Source of the DNA: Agroathelia rolfsii
Taxonomy: Eukaryota > Basidiomycota > Agaricomycetes > Amylocorticiales > Amylocorticiaceae
Reading direction: 5' to 3'
DNA length: 64,000 bases
Assembly: GCA_018343915.1 (NCBI GenBank)
Contig: JABRWF010000004.1
Coordinates: forward strand, 2,356,001 to 2,420,000
Below are positions 47,028-58,526 of this stretch, piece after piece. The notes below the pieces were generated by a model. That model was not told where the DNA came from, made no database searches, and saw nothing but the letters and a program-made list of their open reading frames with translations. Made by a program: the position numbers and the translations under genes. Position 1 is the stretch's first letter, and each line of letters begins with the position of its first letter.

Positions 47028-48300
47028 GTTTACTGACGAGGGTTATGGTACTAGGTAGTATTGTTGAATACTAGAAAAACAGGTCAATGTCTCTGGATTC
47101 GGTAGGACAAACTGATGAGGGTTTTATACTTGCGGACTCATGAGTTCCGTTCGAAGACTATGGAAAGTACGAAGGTTAGTGGGTATGGAAATATCAATTG
47201 CCGATGGTCCTAGTTCATATTCTGTCGTACCAAGTGGCTGTTCGAGAGGCAGCTCCATTATCTAACCCGAAGATTGTGCTAGATAGATATTTGTGAAAGG
47301 TTTCGTTATAGTTGTACTCAGGTCAGAGCTCATGTTAATAATGATAGACAGCATTACCATTAGTACAACATTGCTAGTGCGGGCTTTGACTTACGTATTT
47401 CTGCCCATCAAAACTACCAACCAAATTGAATCTCATCCTCACATGTTACGTACACCGACTCAGATGTGATACATTTCATCAATTTTTCGATACTATGCTG
47501 TTATACCTTTGCAGATCGACAAGACCCCCCATATGCGAGTGTTTGGAGCCTATCGCGTCGACCCGAAATTTCAATATACAGTGGCTTCAATACTCATATC
47601 ATCTGCTATTTTAAAAAGATATTGACGATCAATCGGGCTATGTTTACACTGAATGTTAGAAATATTATTACCATTCCAATTTCAGTAAGCAAACGTTGGA
47701 CGATCTCAATACTCGGCATACCCAGAGCAGCTCCTTGAATTTAGCTGACGTGCATATCAGCAGTGGTGCTATACCAGTGGTTCCAGTGGGTGGCTCATCC
47801 GTCCTAATCGCTAGCAAGCCCGCAAGACAAATCTGGCAGAACTTACAGAAGCGGCCAGCCTAAGCTAAAGGGTTTGTAGTTCTGGAAGGTGCAGCATTAC
47901 ACCTTTGTAACCTAAAGAATAATTTAGATAGGGTCACTGCGTGGTCAGCTAGGTTCATATGCTTGATTTTCCGCCGATGAATATTCTCATGAGATTCGGA
48001 AACCCCGAGTCGTACAAGTTCGTGAAGAATGCTATCATTTTGACGTGGGCTGCAAGTACATCTCTTGAAAGGGAGAGGAAATAATAGTCCACGGAAAGTT
48101 CATTTGCCCGCGATTTCCCGAAAAATAGAGCTATTTATTGTTGATGATAACGCGGTAATATTTGTGATGATTCCACAGTAGCAAAAAAGTCATAGGAGCA
48201 GGATTTTGGCGTCGAGAATGGTATTTCGAGGAGGTCACACTGAAATGGGTGGTCTGCAAAATGCGAAAAGGCTGGGGGAAAATGCAATTGGAATTCTAAT
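47028..48300. other. intergenic, nothing recognised
   Basis: Upstream region of the small secreted protein and downstream of the 87-aa membrane protein gene. No coding exon, tRNA or repeat is recognised. Confidence 0.5.
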
Positions 48301-48738
48301 TTATGCGTGGGTCAAGTCCTTTTCTAATGGCTCTGCAGCCCTGTCTTTATATTGCTTTGTCCACTGAAAACCAAAGTCATTAGTAACTCTCATACACAGA
48401 AAAAGGTAGTAAATACGCACGCCCATGCTCGGAATCGGCCTGTGAGGCTCGATGTATCTCAACTGCGAGCGAAGAATGAGCTTCATAACAAGGGCAGGGA
48501 GATAACTCAGACGACTGACCTCCTTGTCGGCGCTGACCTTGAAGACGGCGAATGTGACTGCGGCAATACCGAGTCCGAGCACGGCGGTGTTGCTCTTCCA
48601 GTTTGACGGCCTTGTCCACCAACCGCCGGCGGGGGACCAGACTTGCTTTGGGTAAGGATAACGAGCGCCGCCTCCCTAGGAAAAGCCACCGTAAGATGGA
48701 TTGCAGTAGACCAAAGAGAGCAGCCAGAGCCTGACCAT
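48301..48738 (-). CDS. 87-aa single-TM conserved protein, possibly mitochondrial
   Basis: Best model: a coding exon holding only the ATG (48738-48736), then 48675-48520, 48462-48421 and 48363-48301, 87 residues. The sequence begins M|GGGARYPYPKQVWSPAGGWW and continues TRPSNWKSNTAVLGLGIAAV (one membrane span), then VSADKE, LRYIEPHRPIPSM and WTKQYKDRA. I recall similar small basidiomycete proteins with the YPYPKxVWSPAGGWW motif. The size, single span and charged tail resemble accessory subunits of mitochondrial complex I, but I cannot name one with certainty. It is divergent from PEX3 with 232 bp between start codons. Confidence 0.75.
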
Positions 48739-48970
48739 GATATAGATTGCTGTTAGGATGTGTGAGAGTGCAAGGAGTGTGTTGGTGCGGAATCAGAAGA
48801 GCCAATGGGCGAATGGTTCCGGGCCAAGTGCAAGTCAATGGCCGGTTTCATAGCGCTGTGAGAGAGACGCATGCAATTATCACACTCAGACTGCACTTGC
48901 CCCACCCACGCAGTTTGTCTCTTCCCCACTTCAAACATATTATATTTCACGTCTGCGTCGCCTTCAAACA
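48739..48970. promoter_or_regulatory. divergent promoter of the 87-aa protein and PEX3
   Basis: Only 232 bp separate the two start codons, so both transcripts must start here or overlap. It has C-rich and CACCC-like stretches (near 48896-48910) and no obvious TATA box. Confidence 0.5.
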
Positions 48971-51126
48971 ATGGCGATCTTGCGCGCTGCCGGTGTGTCA
49001 GGAGGTGTCTACCTCACCGCTCGATATATCCAGGATAGGATCGAAGACGCCCGCGCTGACTTTGTACGAGACCGGGCAGCTAAGGACAAGTGCGTCCATG
49101 TTACGGTTTGGGCTTATGCATAGCGCCCCTTAGTTGTTTGAATATTCCCTTGACCGAGCTTTGCATTCTTACTTTTATCTAGTCTTCGCCGGCGTTTTGC
49201 GCAGACACAGGAAGATGTTACCTACACCGTCACCGCACTGCTGACTACACTCGCCTCGCAAATGGGTCAGGAAATGGATATCCAGCCTTTGACGGCCCAA
49301 CTACAGGCCATGCGCACAACCCTCAGCTCGCCTGCCAATTCTACCATTAGTGAACTACCACGCCCGTCTTCCTCTTCGTCCTCTTCTATGGCAGCAGCAG
49401 CCCATGTTGTTGCAGAATCGATGCCTTCTTTGTCTGTTATGCAAGCATCTCACACGAGCTGGATAGTCCCAAATGCTGCTCCATCCGAGGGTGCAGGCAC
49501 TATGACGGACTCCATTGTCAGCATCAGCAGCGGGACCGGATCTGAGGGCAGTGCCTGGGTATGTATAATTGGGCAGCATATCTCAGGCCCCTTCTGAATA
49601 TTATGGCTGATGGTGATAGCGTGCAGCCATCAACAGACACATCACACTCAGAGCCGGTCAGCGCCAGTGTCTCTTCGGCAGCGTCGGTGGCGAGCCACGA
49701 TTCTCCTCCGCCACAACCGCCCGCACCACTCGCATCCATGAGTAAGGCGGAATTGTGGACAGAAATCAAGCTGGTTTGTATGTGCTTTTTTCTGATTTCT
49801 TAGTCGCAACACCTCATTTTTCTCACTCTTTACAGCACTCACACGAGCAATCACAACATTATATGTACTGAATATGCTGACGCTTTTGACATCAACACAA
49901 CTATCTCTCCTGGCAAGGAGACGATATGTGACAAGCATAAAACGTACGGAAAGGGAAGAGCGCCGTGAGTGCAATGAGCTCTGTTTTGCTGCGTTCTTAC
50001 TTTAACGAGCAACTGCTCAGAGCGTGAATCTTCCCTCTCTGTTGTCGATCTTATCATTGCTTCTGTGCTCCCACCTTCCCTATCTCCGCTGCCGCCTCAA
50101 GATTTGGAAGCTCATGATCTAGAGCTGGATGACGACGAGGATGACGAAGATACTGAGCTACCATTCCTTGCGCTCAGCTGGCATATTCTGCATGTTGGGT
50201 GGAGGGACTTGGCCAGCAAGGTTCGTCAGGCCGTAGAGAGCGCATTTCAAGGGTAAATAGTTTTTTACTTGGGTTATACTTTGTGTTATCCTAATGGGAT
50301 TTTCTCAACAGGATATCGTTGAAAACAAAACTTGCGCCAGCAGATATAAAAAGATTGCTCCTGGATATCCGCCAACGGCTAGAATGGGAGCATTTAGAGG
50401 TGGAAGAAGGTGTCAGAGCTGATTTGCTTCTTAAACCGGCTTCGTAGGTGTTTTTTTCTGGATACATGACCGTCCAGCACTTAATGGCACATGCACCGTA
50501 GATTTATACAGTACATACTACCATCACCTCCCTCGCCCTCCGCTATACCAGAAGCCCCGAACGTTCTCTCGTCATCGTCGACATACCCACCAGCCCCATA
50601 CCCGGCACGTCTCACGCCTCCACCGGCAACCGTTGCCTCCCCGCACGCGAGATATACATCCCTCCAATCCACCTCAAGCAAAGCAAAGCTGCCAACACCG
50701 CTAACAAGACTAGACATCCTCACATTGCAAACACGCGACCTCGTCAACTCGACCTCGTTCGCCTCGGCACTCAGCCAGAACCTCGATCATGCCGGCGAGG
50801 CGATGGTGGATGGCGTGTTTGGTTCTGTACTTGCACCTTCTTCCTCGTAAGTCGCCGTTGGTTTTTCTCTACAGATCTCTCGTTTCACGGACTCATTCAC
50901 ACCTTTCCCCTCCCCTAAAAATCATGGAAATAACAGGAATATCATAGCAGATCCAGACGCCGAACGCGTGCGCCTTGCTTCACTCTTACCCGCCTTTTCG
51001 CAATGGGCGCGCGACGCTGTAGAAGGCCTACCGAGTGCCGTCGTAGATGGGTTATGCGCTATGCGCCCGACGACGGCGTGGAGCGCGATCGTATTTGCCG
51101 GATTTGAGGAGGAGTTGGACTCGTAG
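48971..51126 (+). CDS. PEX3: peroxisomal biogenesis factor 3 (peroxin-3)
   Basis: Membrane anchor for PEX19, needed to insert peroxisomal membrane proteins. Eight exons (48971-49089, 49183-49558, 49627-49777, 49836-49964, 50021-50252, 50312-50443, 50502-50846, 50937-51126) give 557 residues. An N-terminal segment with VSGGVYLTARYIQDRI is followed by AAKDNLRRRFAQTQEDVTYT, the conserved PEX3 start. Then come KAELWTEIKLVSLTRAITT, LYVLNMLTLLTSTQLSLLARRRY and LSWHILHVGWRDLASKVRQAV. Ser/Pro-rich stretches near residues 125-190 and 380-430 make it longer than yeast or human PEX3. A short acidic linker (DDDEDDEDTE) sits mid-protein. All phases agree. Confidence 0.93.
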
Positions 51127-52287
51127 GTGTATTAGCCATGGGTGTGTCATGTTCGATGAAGCGTCGTAAATGATTGGTGTTGAAACTTGCTTAGCTTCTC
51201 AGGGAAGGGGGAGATGCTGGTGTATAACATAATGTTGTTTCTATTTAGCATGGGCGGTTAACCTTATAATGGAATCAAAGTAACTGTTTTCGCTCATGGT
51301 GTGACTACGCTAATAAGCCGTGGATTCTGAATTACCCAGTCAGAAGTTGTTCATTACCATAGCTAACCGTATGAACATGTAAGTAAAGAGTTTGGTTGAT
51401 TCCGGATGGTCCGATTCGTCTTTCTTCTAGCCATGTTGGGGTATCCTTGTTGTAATGCAGCATAGGGCTAGCCCAATGATCAATACTACATGTGTTATTA
51501 TATGCGCTATTAGCATACTTCACCGTGACATTAGACCCTCTTTGGCATGGATTACTCGGACTATTGACTACACATTGTCCAAAGACTGTCTACTACTTGG
51601 TAGTATTACGGCTGGCGCTTGGACTCTTTCAAATGATGCCGTTTGGATCGACTTCCATTTTCCTTCTCCTGGGACTGGCCCTGGAAAATGACTAGACAGT
51701 ATCGCTTGGTATTGGCGATTGACCAACTAGACATTTCTTCTCTGGTCCTGCTCCAAACAATCATGCCAGTGTGCTCCGTCTTCTGCGACGCTCTTTTACT
51801 AGTAGCTGTCAAGGGTCTACTAGTGACATTTTGTACCGCTCTCAAACTATCATGCAATGACGACGAGCATGGCCCCTGTGTCTTTGTGCTTGTCCCGAAT
51901 CCCGATGTGTATTGCAAAAAATGGTTAATGATTATTCATACAAGTATCGGGTCAGAGTTAGCAGTCATCAGTATCAGTGTATCTACCGCACTTGTTCACT
52001 GACTTGGATGTATCTTAAGACCTTGTCGGGATACGTCTGGAAGTCTGTTCACCACTATGACATACTCGGGTGGGTGTTGGCATACAAGCCTCGAACAGTT
52101 TTATTGATAGGGTATACACACGTCGCACTAGCGCACTGGATCTTTTGATGATGTTTCTGTTTGAGTTCGGACTGAGTTATCGGCAAATCTCGTGTCTCAG
52201 TCAATCAATGACTATGTACTAAAAATTGTGTGAACAGTCCAAGTGGAATAGCAGCAGAAACCATCCTGAGCACGACGCTTGTTTTTG
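51127..52287. other. unrecognised region, possibly decayed coding sequence
   Basis: Contains hydrophobic open stretches (51492-51695) and short frames to 52148 that look like worn coding sequence but match no family I know. It precedes two identifiable relics, so it may be part of the same decayed block. Confidence 0.4.
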
Positions 52288-52505
52288 GTTGGTAATATTT
52301 GCACTCTACATAGCAGCAATGATGACTGGGTTAGAGCTGGCGCGTTGTATAGTTCAAGTCCCACTTACTAAGTAAGCCCTATGGAGCTCATCTGATTAAA
52401 TCAAATTCCTATTCCTCCGTGGCGCATATCGGCGGAGATAGCATGCAGCAGTATCTACAATTCTTCCTCGTATTACTCTAGGGGGAGATGGATTTATCTG
52501 GACTA
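52288..52505 (+). pseudogene. MFS transporter relic (N-terminal fragment)
   Basis: Reads FWLVIFALYIAAMMTGLEL, then after an intron-like gap AVSTILPRIT and LGGDGFIWTN. These match the first exon and start of the second exon of the MFS pseudogene at 56552 (FWLVRLGICVASMMSGLGL, AVSTALPRIFHDLGGDEFVW). Everything after FIWTN is missing. The break lies directly at a GACCCGTGC...CCACGGC motif. Confidence 0.75.
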
Positions 52506-52530
52506 ACTGTGACCCGTGCTTCCCACGGCA
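52506..52530. repeat. CCCGTGC hairpin motif at an MFS relic break
   Basis: GACCCGTGCTTCCCACGGC: CCGTG and CACGG arms around a short loop. A similar element is at 58077-58096. Confidence 0.5.
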
Positions 52531-52726
52531 GGGAAATCCTTTTAGTTGGATATTCCCTATACAATACTATCATGAGTCCCAAAACCCATGCATGAAATAA
52601 TTGATGATGGCTTATTATCATGAGTAAACCAAAATACAGCATTTTTAGATTATTATTCAATCCATTAGGACACGATGGCCAAAGGCGATCCTGACGACTA
52701 TTGAGAGTAGGGAGGTCACCACGGTT

Positions 52727-53350
52727 TTGTTTGAAGTCCTAGGAGAGGTTCCTTCACTGTTTGACATGTCATTGTACTTGCCTACTACAGGTGTTGTTCG
52801 TCATATGAAGTTTGCACAGGACCCCATAGATGCACAAAGGGCAGGTAATACTGGACGCTCCGACGGCATTACATCTTGGCTTTTAGGCAAGCATAACGAC
52901 AAGCTGTTGAGATATCGCAACAGCAATCAAAGATGCGCGGCGACGAAAAATTTCGGCGTACCTAAGTAGTTTGTATAAATTGTTTTTTGAATATTCTGGA
53001 AACTTGTGTGGTTTACATGATCTGAGTTTTCCCGCGCATATACTCATGTATTTCTTAGGTACTTATCGTGTTTGACTCATGTTTTGCTAACATTGTGTGT
53101 TTCTCATGTTCCGATATTTTTTACAATTGTTTACTACCCTTGATAGGAACAGTCATATATATATTGTAGTAGTTACAACAATCTATCTACATTGTTCTGT
53201 GTGTATTACCTCTCATCACATGATATATTACCAATACAAACTTACAAACTTGTCTGGCAATACACTTTGTGTTGAGTCCCTGTCTGCTATTCAAACCGGT
53301 ATTCATCAATTTTCCTTATATAAATGTAAAACAAATGTATACTGACACAG
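52727..53350 (+). other. possible upstream part of the P450 relic
   Basis: A frame at 52727-52969 contains EVPSLFDMSLYLPTTGVVRH and a later QRAGNTGRSDGI, faintly like the mid region of fungal P450s before the I helix. It sits in the right order and strand before the clear P450 sequence at 53351. Similarity is weak and judged by eye. Confidence 0.3.
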
Positions 53351-53850
53351 ATTCTAGGATCAGATACTACTTCTGGTGTCCTCGCCTTTGTATTTTATCA
53401 CCTTCTCGCTCACAAATCCGCACACAATCGCTTTATCCGGGAGTTGGCTGAGGCATTTGCAGACCATGACAAGTTGACTTTCCTCCGGAAAAATTGGCAA
53501 ACCTTCCATACCTGAATGCTGTGCGAGTCTCTTCGTATTGGTATGCTGTTCCCCAGTCTCCCTCGTGTTGGGCCCACGGAGGGCGCCATGATTTCTGACC
53601 AGTTTATTCTGAGCTCAACAATTATTGCGGTTAGTTCATGAGCTCAAATGACGTCGAATGAGAAATTTTTATCCCATATGTCTTCCGTCAGGGGCGTTGA
53701 TTGCCTGAAGGACTCGTCCCAGGATTACGTGTGCGTAAGAGTGCGATGTTGTCATTCTCTTTTGGCTCATTTTTGTGTCTTGGAGAATTCCTTGCGATTC
53801 AATATATGCGCCTTGTGCTAACACAGGAAGTACAGATTTTGCGCCTGAGT
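53351..53850 (+). pseudogene. cytochrome P450 pseudogene (C-terminal part)
   Basis: After an acceptor at 53350 the frame gives the I-helix ILGSDTTSGVLAFVFYHLL, then RFIRELAEAF. The frame then hits TGA. In a shifted frame it reads NLPYLNAV and, one base later, ESLRIGMLFPSLPRVGPTEG (ExxR region) and AMISDQFIL. After an intron-like gap comes the haem loop SFSFGSFLCLGEFLAIQYMR, with the ligand Cys kept. At least two frameshifts and the lack of an intact N-terminus make it a pseudogene. Confidence 0.75.
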
Positions 53851-54685
53851 GGTATCGCAATAAATATGAGGATGATATTGACAATATGCACACTATTATT
53901 TTTAACTGTTTCACCAAACACCTATGTGCCTAGAAGGTATGTATATTGGACACTAGTGGAAAGGAAGTTGACAAGCGCTCTATGGGAAAACTATGGCGGT
54001 TCGGATCGGTCCGGCCCTTGAGCTTGGGTGGCTGTGTGAGATTTTGAAGTTCAACTTTGTCACGGTACTTTCACGCCCGTCATGGCCTTCGTTGGCTCGT
54101 CCCTCGCTAACTGCATCCACCTTTAGGATACTAGTATACTAGTGTAACGCCTTTCTTCCTAAAATTGTACTGCCTCTCCAGTTCAATGCTTCATTACCCT
54201 TGCTTACGACTCTGGTCTCTGCGTGCAGCATGACTCTGGTCGGAAGTTTCATCTGCTATATGTGCTGCTCCTGGAATGGCTTGAATTAGATTCTACCAAA
54301 GATGCTGGGTGATGTCGCAGTTCCTACAATGTCAATAACTCTTAAACATCTTTGGAAAATGAATCCGACAACCACTGCTCTCTATCCTTTGCATTGGAAT
54401 CCATATGCAGATAAAGTTTCTTGGAATCTCACGCCTCATAATAAAAATAGTTCTTGTTGCCGCACACACAGGGGAGTTACACCAGGCACACTTGTTCTAC
54501 GTTGAGGGTACAATCAACTACCGTACCTCATGACGCTTCACAGATATGGCATCTTACTCCCAAATATTTATTGAAACATTCATTCATTACATTTTATAGA
54601 ACGCCTTTGCCATCGTTTTCATTGCTCAATTATAAACAAGTATTGATTCCATCGCAGTGATATTGCATACTAGATTCAGCCCGTA
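53851..54685. other. intergenic, nothing recognised
   Basis: Between the P450 relic and the 3' end of the alpha/beta hydrolase. No supported gene. Confidence 0.45.
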
Positions 54686-55750
54686 CTATAGTAAATTACC
54701 AACCCACGTAAGAATCTGGGTTGTTGCTAGTCCAGGCCTATCACCCGTCGCAAACCCCGCAATCGGCTCGTTGTGGCCAACCCCTTTCTCAACAAAAATC
54801 TGGATACCTTCCTGATCCATCTTTGACCCTATCCGCATCTTTTCTCCGAGTGAGACCGCGTCGTCGACCATGACTTCCATGCCGCCAGCCGTGATTAAGA
54901 CGTGCTGGACGGCATGGGAAAGACCAGCCCACCACTCCGGCTCCGCTTTCTCAGGCTCAAAATACCCCGGTTCAGACTCGTCCTCCTCGGCTGACTGCCG
55001 TGAATACTTGAGCAGGTTGGCCCATCGACGAAGTGCCGATACAGGCATGAGGTCTGTGGTGGCATTCAGCTTGTACGAAGGCGCGTGCTCGTCGAATGTG
55101 ACCCAGGGGGAGATCATGACGGCGCCTGCGAGCGGATGCTTCAGCGGGACTATCGGTTGGATGGCTGGATGGGGGTTCAGGATATGGCCCAGCAGGAATG
55201 CTACCAGGTGGCCGCCGACGGAGTCGCCTGCGATGATGATTGACTCTGGAGGGACGCCCCTGCGGAGGAGATAGTTGAGAGCCGTGACGGCTTGTCGTCC
55301 TTGTTGTGGCCAAGGCGCGTGATTGGCGAGGGCTAAGTTTGTGTTTTTGAATAAATCAATAAAGATGATCATAATGACAAAGTGGTGTTACTAACTATAC
55401 TCTAAGAAGGCTACGCTAATGCTCTTTGCGTATCGCGCTTCAACCTCCTTGCGAAGAAAATCGACGAGAAGGTAGTGGCTGTCTATAGCAGGCATTACAT
55501 ATCCACCCCCTAACAAGCTTGTGAGTATGGAATGCTGGGAGTTATAGTGGGCGATGGTAAAACCGTGTATACCATGGAAATACAGTAACGTGTGTTCCCC
55601 TTGGTTGCGACCAAACCAGTGGAGTCGGGCGCCTTGGCCTATTTCTTCGCTATCAGCCGTCAGCGAGCGTTTCGTTGCGTACTGTTTGTACGAGACACTG
55701 ACAGGCGGTAGAACGAATTGAAGTTGGCGGATAGTGCTATTCGGACACAT
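54686..55750 (-). CDS. alpha/beta hydrolase (HSL-like esterase/lipase)
   Basis: Esterase of the hormone-sensitive-lipase-like branch. Three minus-strand exons (55750-55573, 55509-55396, 55332-54686) give at least 312 residues. The oxyanion-hole motif HGGG is rebuilt across the first intron (YFHG|GGYVMP). The nucleophile is Ser in GDSVGGH. Likely acid and base are Asp in MEVMVDDAV and His in GVGHNEP. Ends ILTWVGNLL. The frame stays open and protein-like upstream of this ATG (…ILAYPFSSTSFSFRRTLWRRFVRT) back to about 55900 without another ATG, so a further 5' exon is likely. Substrate unknown. It is the only intact gene in the decay zone 51.1-58.7 kb. Confidence 0.85.
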
Positions 55751-56551
55751 GGTTCGAACAAAGCGTCGCCATAATGTGCGCCGGAAGGAGAAACTAGTGG
55801 AGGAAAAAGGATAGGCTAGGATGTCGATCGTCGCAAGTAGCGCTGTGGGCCACGACGATGGAGACTTTGAGTATGGTTGGTGAAATGACGCGGCTGGCTG
55901 AACAGACCAGAGCGTCGGAAATGAAACTCACCAAACCAAAGAAAACGAAGAGATAAGGTGGATAGCTCCAAGAGAGTAATTTCGCCGTATGTCATCTTTC
56001 TTGTCTAACTGAAAGAATGCAGCTCTGCTCTGGGGCAAGCAGGCCATTATATGTGCCAAAGGACTGGATTGAGGACGTGGATAGAGGTACGAAATTAATA
56101 ATGATTTCCTGGTTGATCTCATGCGATTGGACCGCAGTTGTATCAACGCCTGAGGCCTGAGGCCTGAGCGCACCGGTGAGCGGCTACGCGCGCTTAAGCT
56201 ACAGCCCAAGAATTGACAGAGGCGCCGAATAAGAAGCGGCTTATGAACCTAAGCTCAACCCAATCTATATTTGAAATGAATTCATCAAAGACATACACCC
56301 GATAGGGCGTCGGGGGTCGTCAAGAAATTCGCCATTGTGTATATGAGTGCAAAATGTATGGCACAGCGTTAGACGTCGTGATACTTGTTGGCGATGGAGT
56401 ATAAGCCTCTCAATGCATCGTATCCGCATATCGTGCTCATGCTCCAGGTAGTTTCTCCCTGCTCCCACATCCCCAGCTATACATCTTTCCATCGTCTATC
56501 CAAGACCCACATCCATATCCTACTACAAAGTCTGCGGTCTCTTCAACTGAG
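55751..56551. other. region upstream of the hydrolase and the MFS relic
   Basis: Includes the in-frame N-terminal extension of the hydrolase (about 55751-55910, minus strand). The rest shows no recognisable feature. Confidence 0.45.
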
Positions 56552-58060
56552 ATGGCCTCAGATGATCACCCTAAGCGCGACTTTCATTTCTGGTTAGTAA
56601 GGCTTGGTATCTGTGTAGCAAGCATGATGTCCGGGTTGGGGCTGGTGCGTTGTGCAGTTCCACTGCCATACGTTTCCTCATCTTCGGCCGCCACACACTG
56701 AACAATAAACTCTTCGATGGTACACTCCGGATCCGGCAGCCAGCAGTGTCTACAGCTCTTCCTCGCATCTTTCATGACCTGGGCGGTGACGAGTTCGTCT
56801 GGGTTGGCTCTGCATATACTCTCGCTGCATCCGCATTCATTCCCTTGACCGGTAGCCTAGCACAGGTGAAGACGACTATCTCATCATCTGTCGTATACAT
56901 ATTTTTTCATTGTAATATTTTGTGGATCTTTGGTCGCCGTCCGGTCATGCTCGCCGCGCTCATTATTGTGTCTGTGGGCGCCGCCCTCTGTGTGGCAGCA
57001 AACAGTATGGACTTTTTGATCGTGGGTAGAAGTGAGTACTCGTTATGGTGTATATGAGGCATGCAACTTGACCTGACTTTTCCGCGTTTTTCCAAACAGC
57101 CGTCCAGGGTCTTGGTGACGGTGCGATCGTATTGATGACGGCAATCATTATGGCAGATCTTGTACCGCCTCGCGAGCGTGGCGTATTCAATGGACTGCTA
57201 TGAATTTATGTGTTTTCATTGATTAACGTGCCAGGATGACATTTATCGCTCACTCCATCTTCTCTTCTGTACTCATTCACCATCGTAGTGCGTTGTCCAT
57301 CCCGAGCGGCATCGGTCCCACTGTAGATGGTGCTCTTGTTCAATCGGGGTCCAAGTGGAGATGGCTATTCTGTGCGTATATGATACTAATCATACTCTCC
57401 TTATTTTGACACGTTTCTTTGCCCTCTCAGATCTCAATATACCATTCTACGCCGCCTCTGCTGTTTTCATTTTGCTCTTCTTACGCGTAAATACACCGCC
57501 TGGTGCCTTGTTGGAGAAGATTTCTAAGGTTGATTGGATGTGAGATTTCCATTCACGCTGACTCCCCCACTTGACCGATAACTGATTCGTTGTATGCAGC
57601 TGTACAGTTCTCGTCATCGGCTCAACGACGGCGGTAGTCATAACTTTAACCTGGAGTGGAATCCAATACGCATGGCCATCCGTCCATGTGCTGGTACCCT
57701 TGATCCTAGGGCTCGTTGGGTTGCTTGTCGTAATTATTTACGAGACACTGGTGCCTAAATTCTCCTTGGTAATCTGTTTATTCAACAATCGATTACATCT
57801 TGCAGAATCTCAAGCACCTGTGTATTTTATTTCAATTTCAAGATTCCATTCTCGTTGATGTCGACGTGTACTGCGGCCGCTGGCTACATCCAAAGCTTCA
57901 TTTCACAGCTCGTGCAGATTGGTATCATTTGTGAGCTGCTCCATGTTTTGTCCTCTTTCAGACTTGAATAATGACGAATGCAATTTAAATCATCAATAGG
58001 GCCATGATGCCTTCACCAGGTGAGGAAGGGTGGCGATACCTAGAGGGTGGTGGGTTCAGG
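56552..58060 (+). pseudogene. MFS transporter (DHA-type), truncated and decayed
   Basis: Drug:H+ antiporter-like MFS protein. Exon 1 (56552-56644) reads MASDDHPKRDFHFW and the first span. Exon 2 (56740-56865) reads AVSTALPRIFHDLGGDEFVW...LTGSLAQ. The motif FGRRPVMLAAL follows, but the acceptor before it has no AG (tttgtggatc). Later blocks are VQGLGDGAIVLMTAIIMADL (ending in a premature TGA after FNGLL), WRWLFYLNIPFYAASAVFIL, WSGIQYAWPSVHVLV and IPFSLMSTCTAAAGYIQSF. Only about eight of the expected 12-14 spans are present, and the C-terminal half is gone. The break is followed within about 20 bp by a CCCGTGC hairpin. Likely not functional. Confidence 0.8.
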
Positions 58061-58076
58061 AAGTAAATAAACTAGA

Positions 58077-58096
58077 TGGGACCCGTGCTCCGCACG
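58077..58096. repeat. CCCGTGC hairpin motif at the MFS break
   Basis: GACCCGTGCTCCGCACGG: arms CCGTGC and GCACGG around TCC. A related CCCGTGCCAGTGCAC lies at about 58231-58246, so the 170 bp between may be a small dispersed repeat. Confidence 0.5.
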
Positions 58097-58327
58097 GTCA
58101 ACAACATAGGTTGTACTACTAACACCACTGGAGAAATTGAATACAAACTGACTAGTTGATTTGCTGAGCTCGTTTGTTGCAATTGATTGGAAAACGTGGC
58201 ATCTATGCACATATTCAGGTATGATGATACCCGTGCCAGTGCACTACATAGAATCAAAAAGATATTGCCTGATCTCCACATGACCATATAGCTATGCCAG
58301 TAGGTAAAGTAAGATGCATCATAAGCA

Positions 58328-58374
58328 TTTTTTTTTTCTTAAAAAAGAAAAAAAAAAAAAAGGGGGGGGGGGGG
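58328..58374. repeat. T10-A14-G13 homopolymer cluster
   Basis: T10CTT then A6GA14 then G13. The T and A parts form a 13-bp inverted repeat with a 4-nt loop; the G run follows. Confidence 0.9.
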
Positions 58375-58526
58375 ACGGATTTGTATGATAAAAGTACATG
58401 TACATCTAGCCTTAGGCTGCGCTCAGCAACGAAACACCGCAAAATACCACTTTTGAAATACCGGTATTTTGTGGGTGTGCGTAGGCACGCGAAATACTAC
58501 TCTTCTTGAAATTATATTCAATGCTC

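Noticed and set aside
53669..53917. 82-aa minus-strand frame
   Set aside because: Lies opposite the P450 haem-loop region and has no recognisable features.
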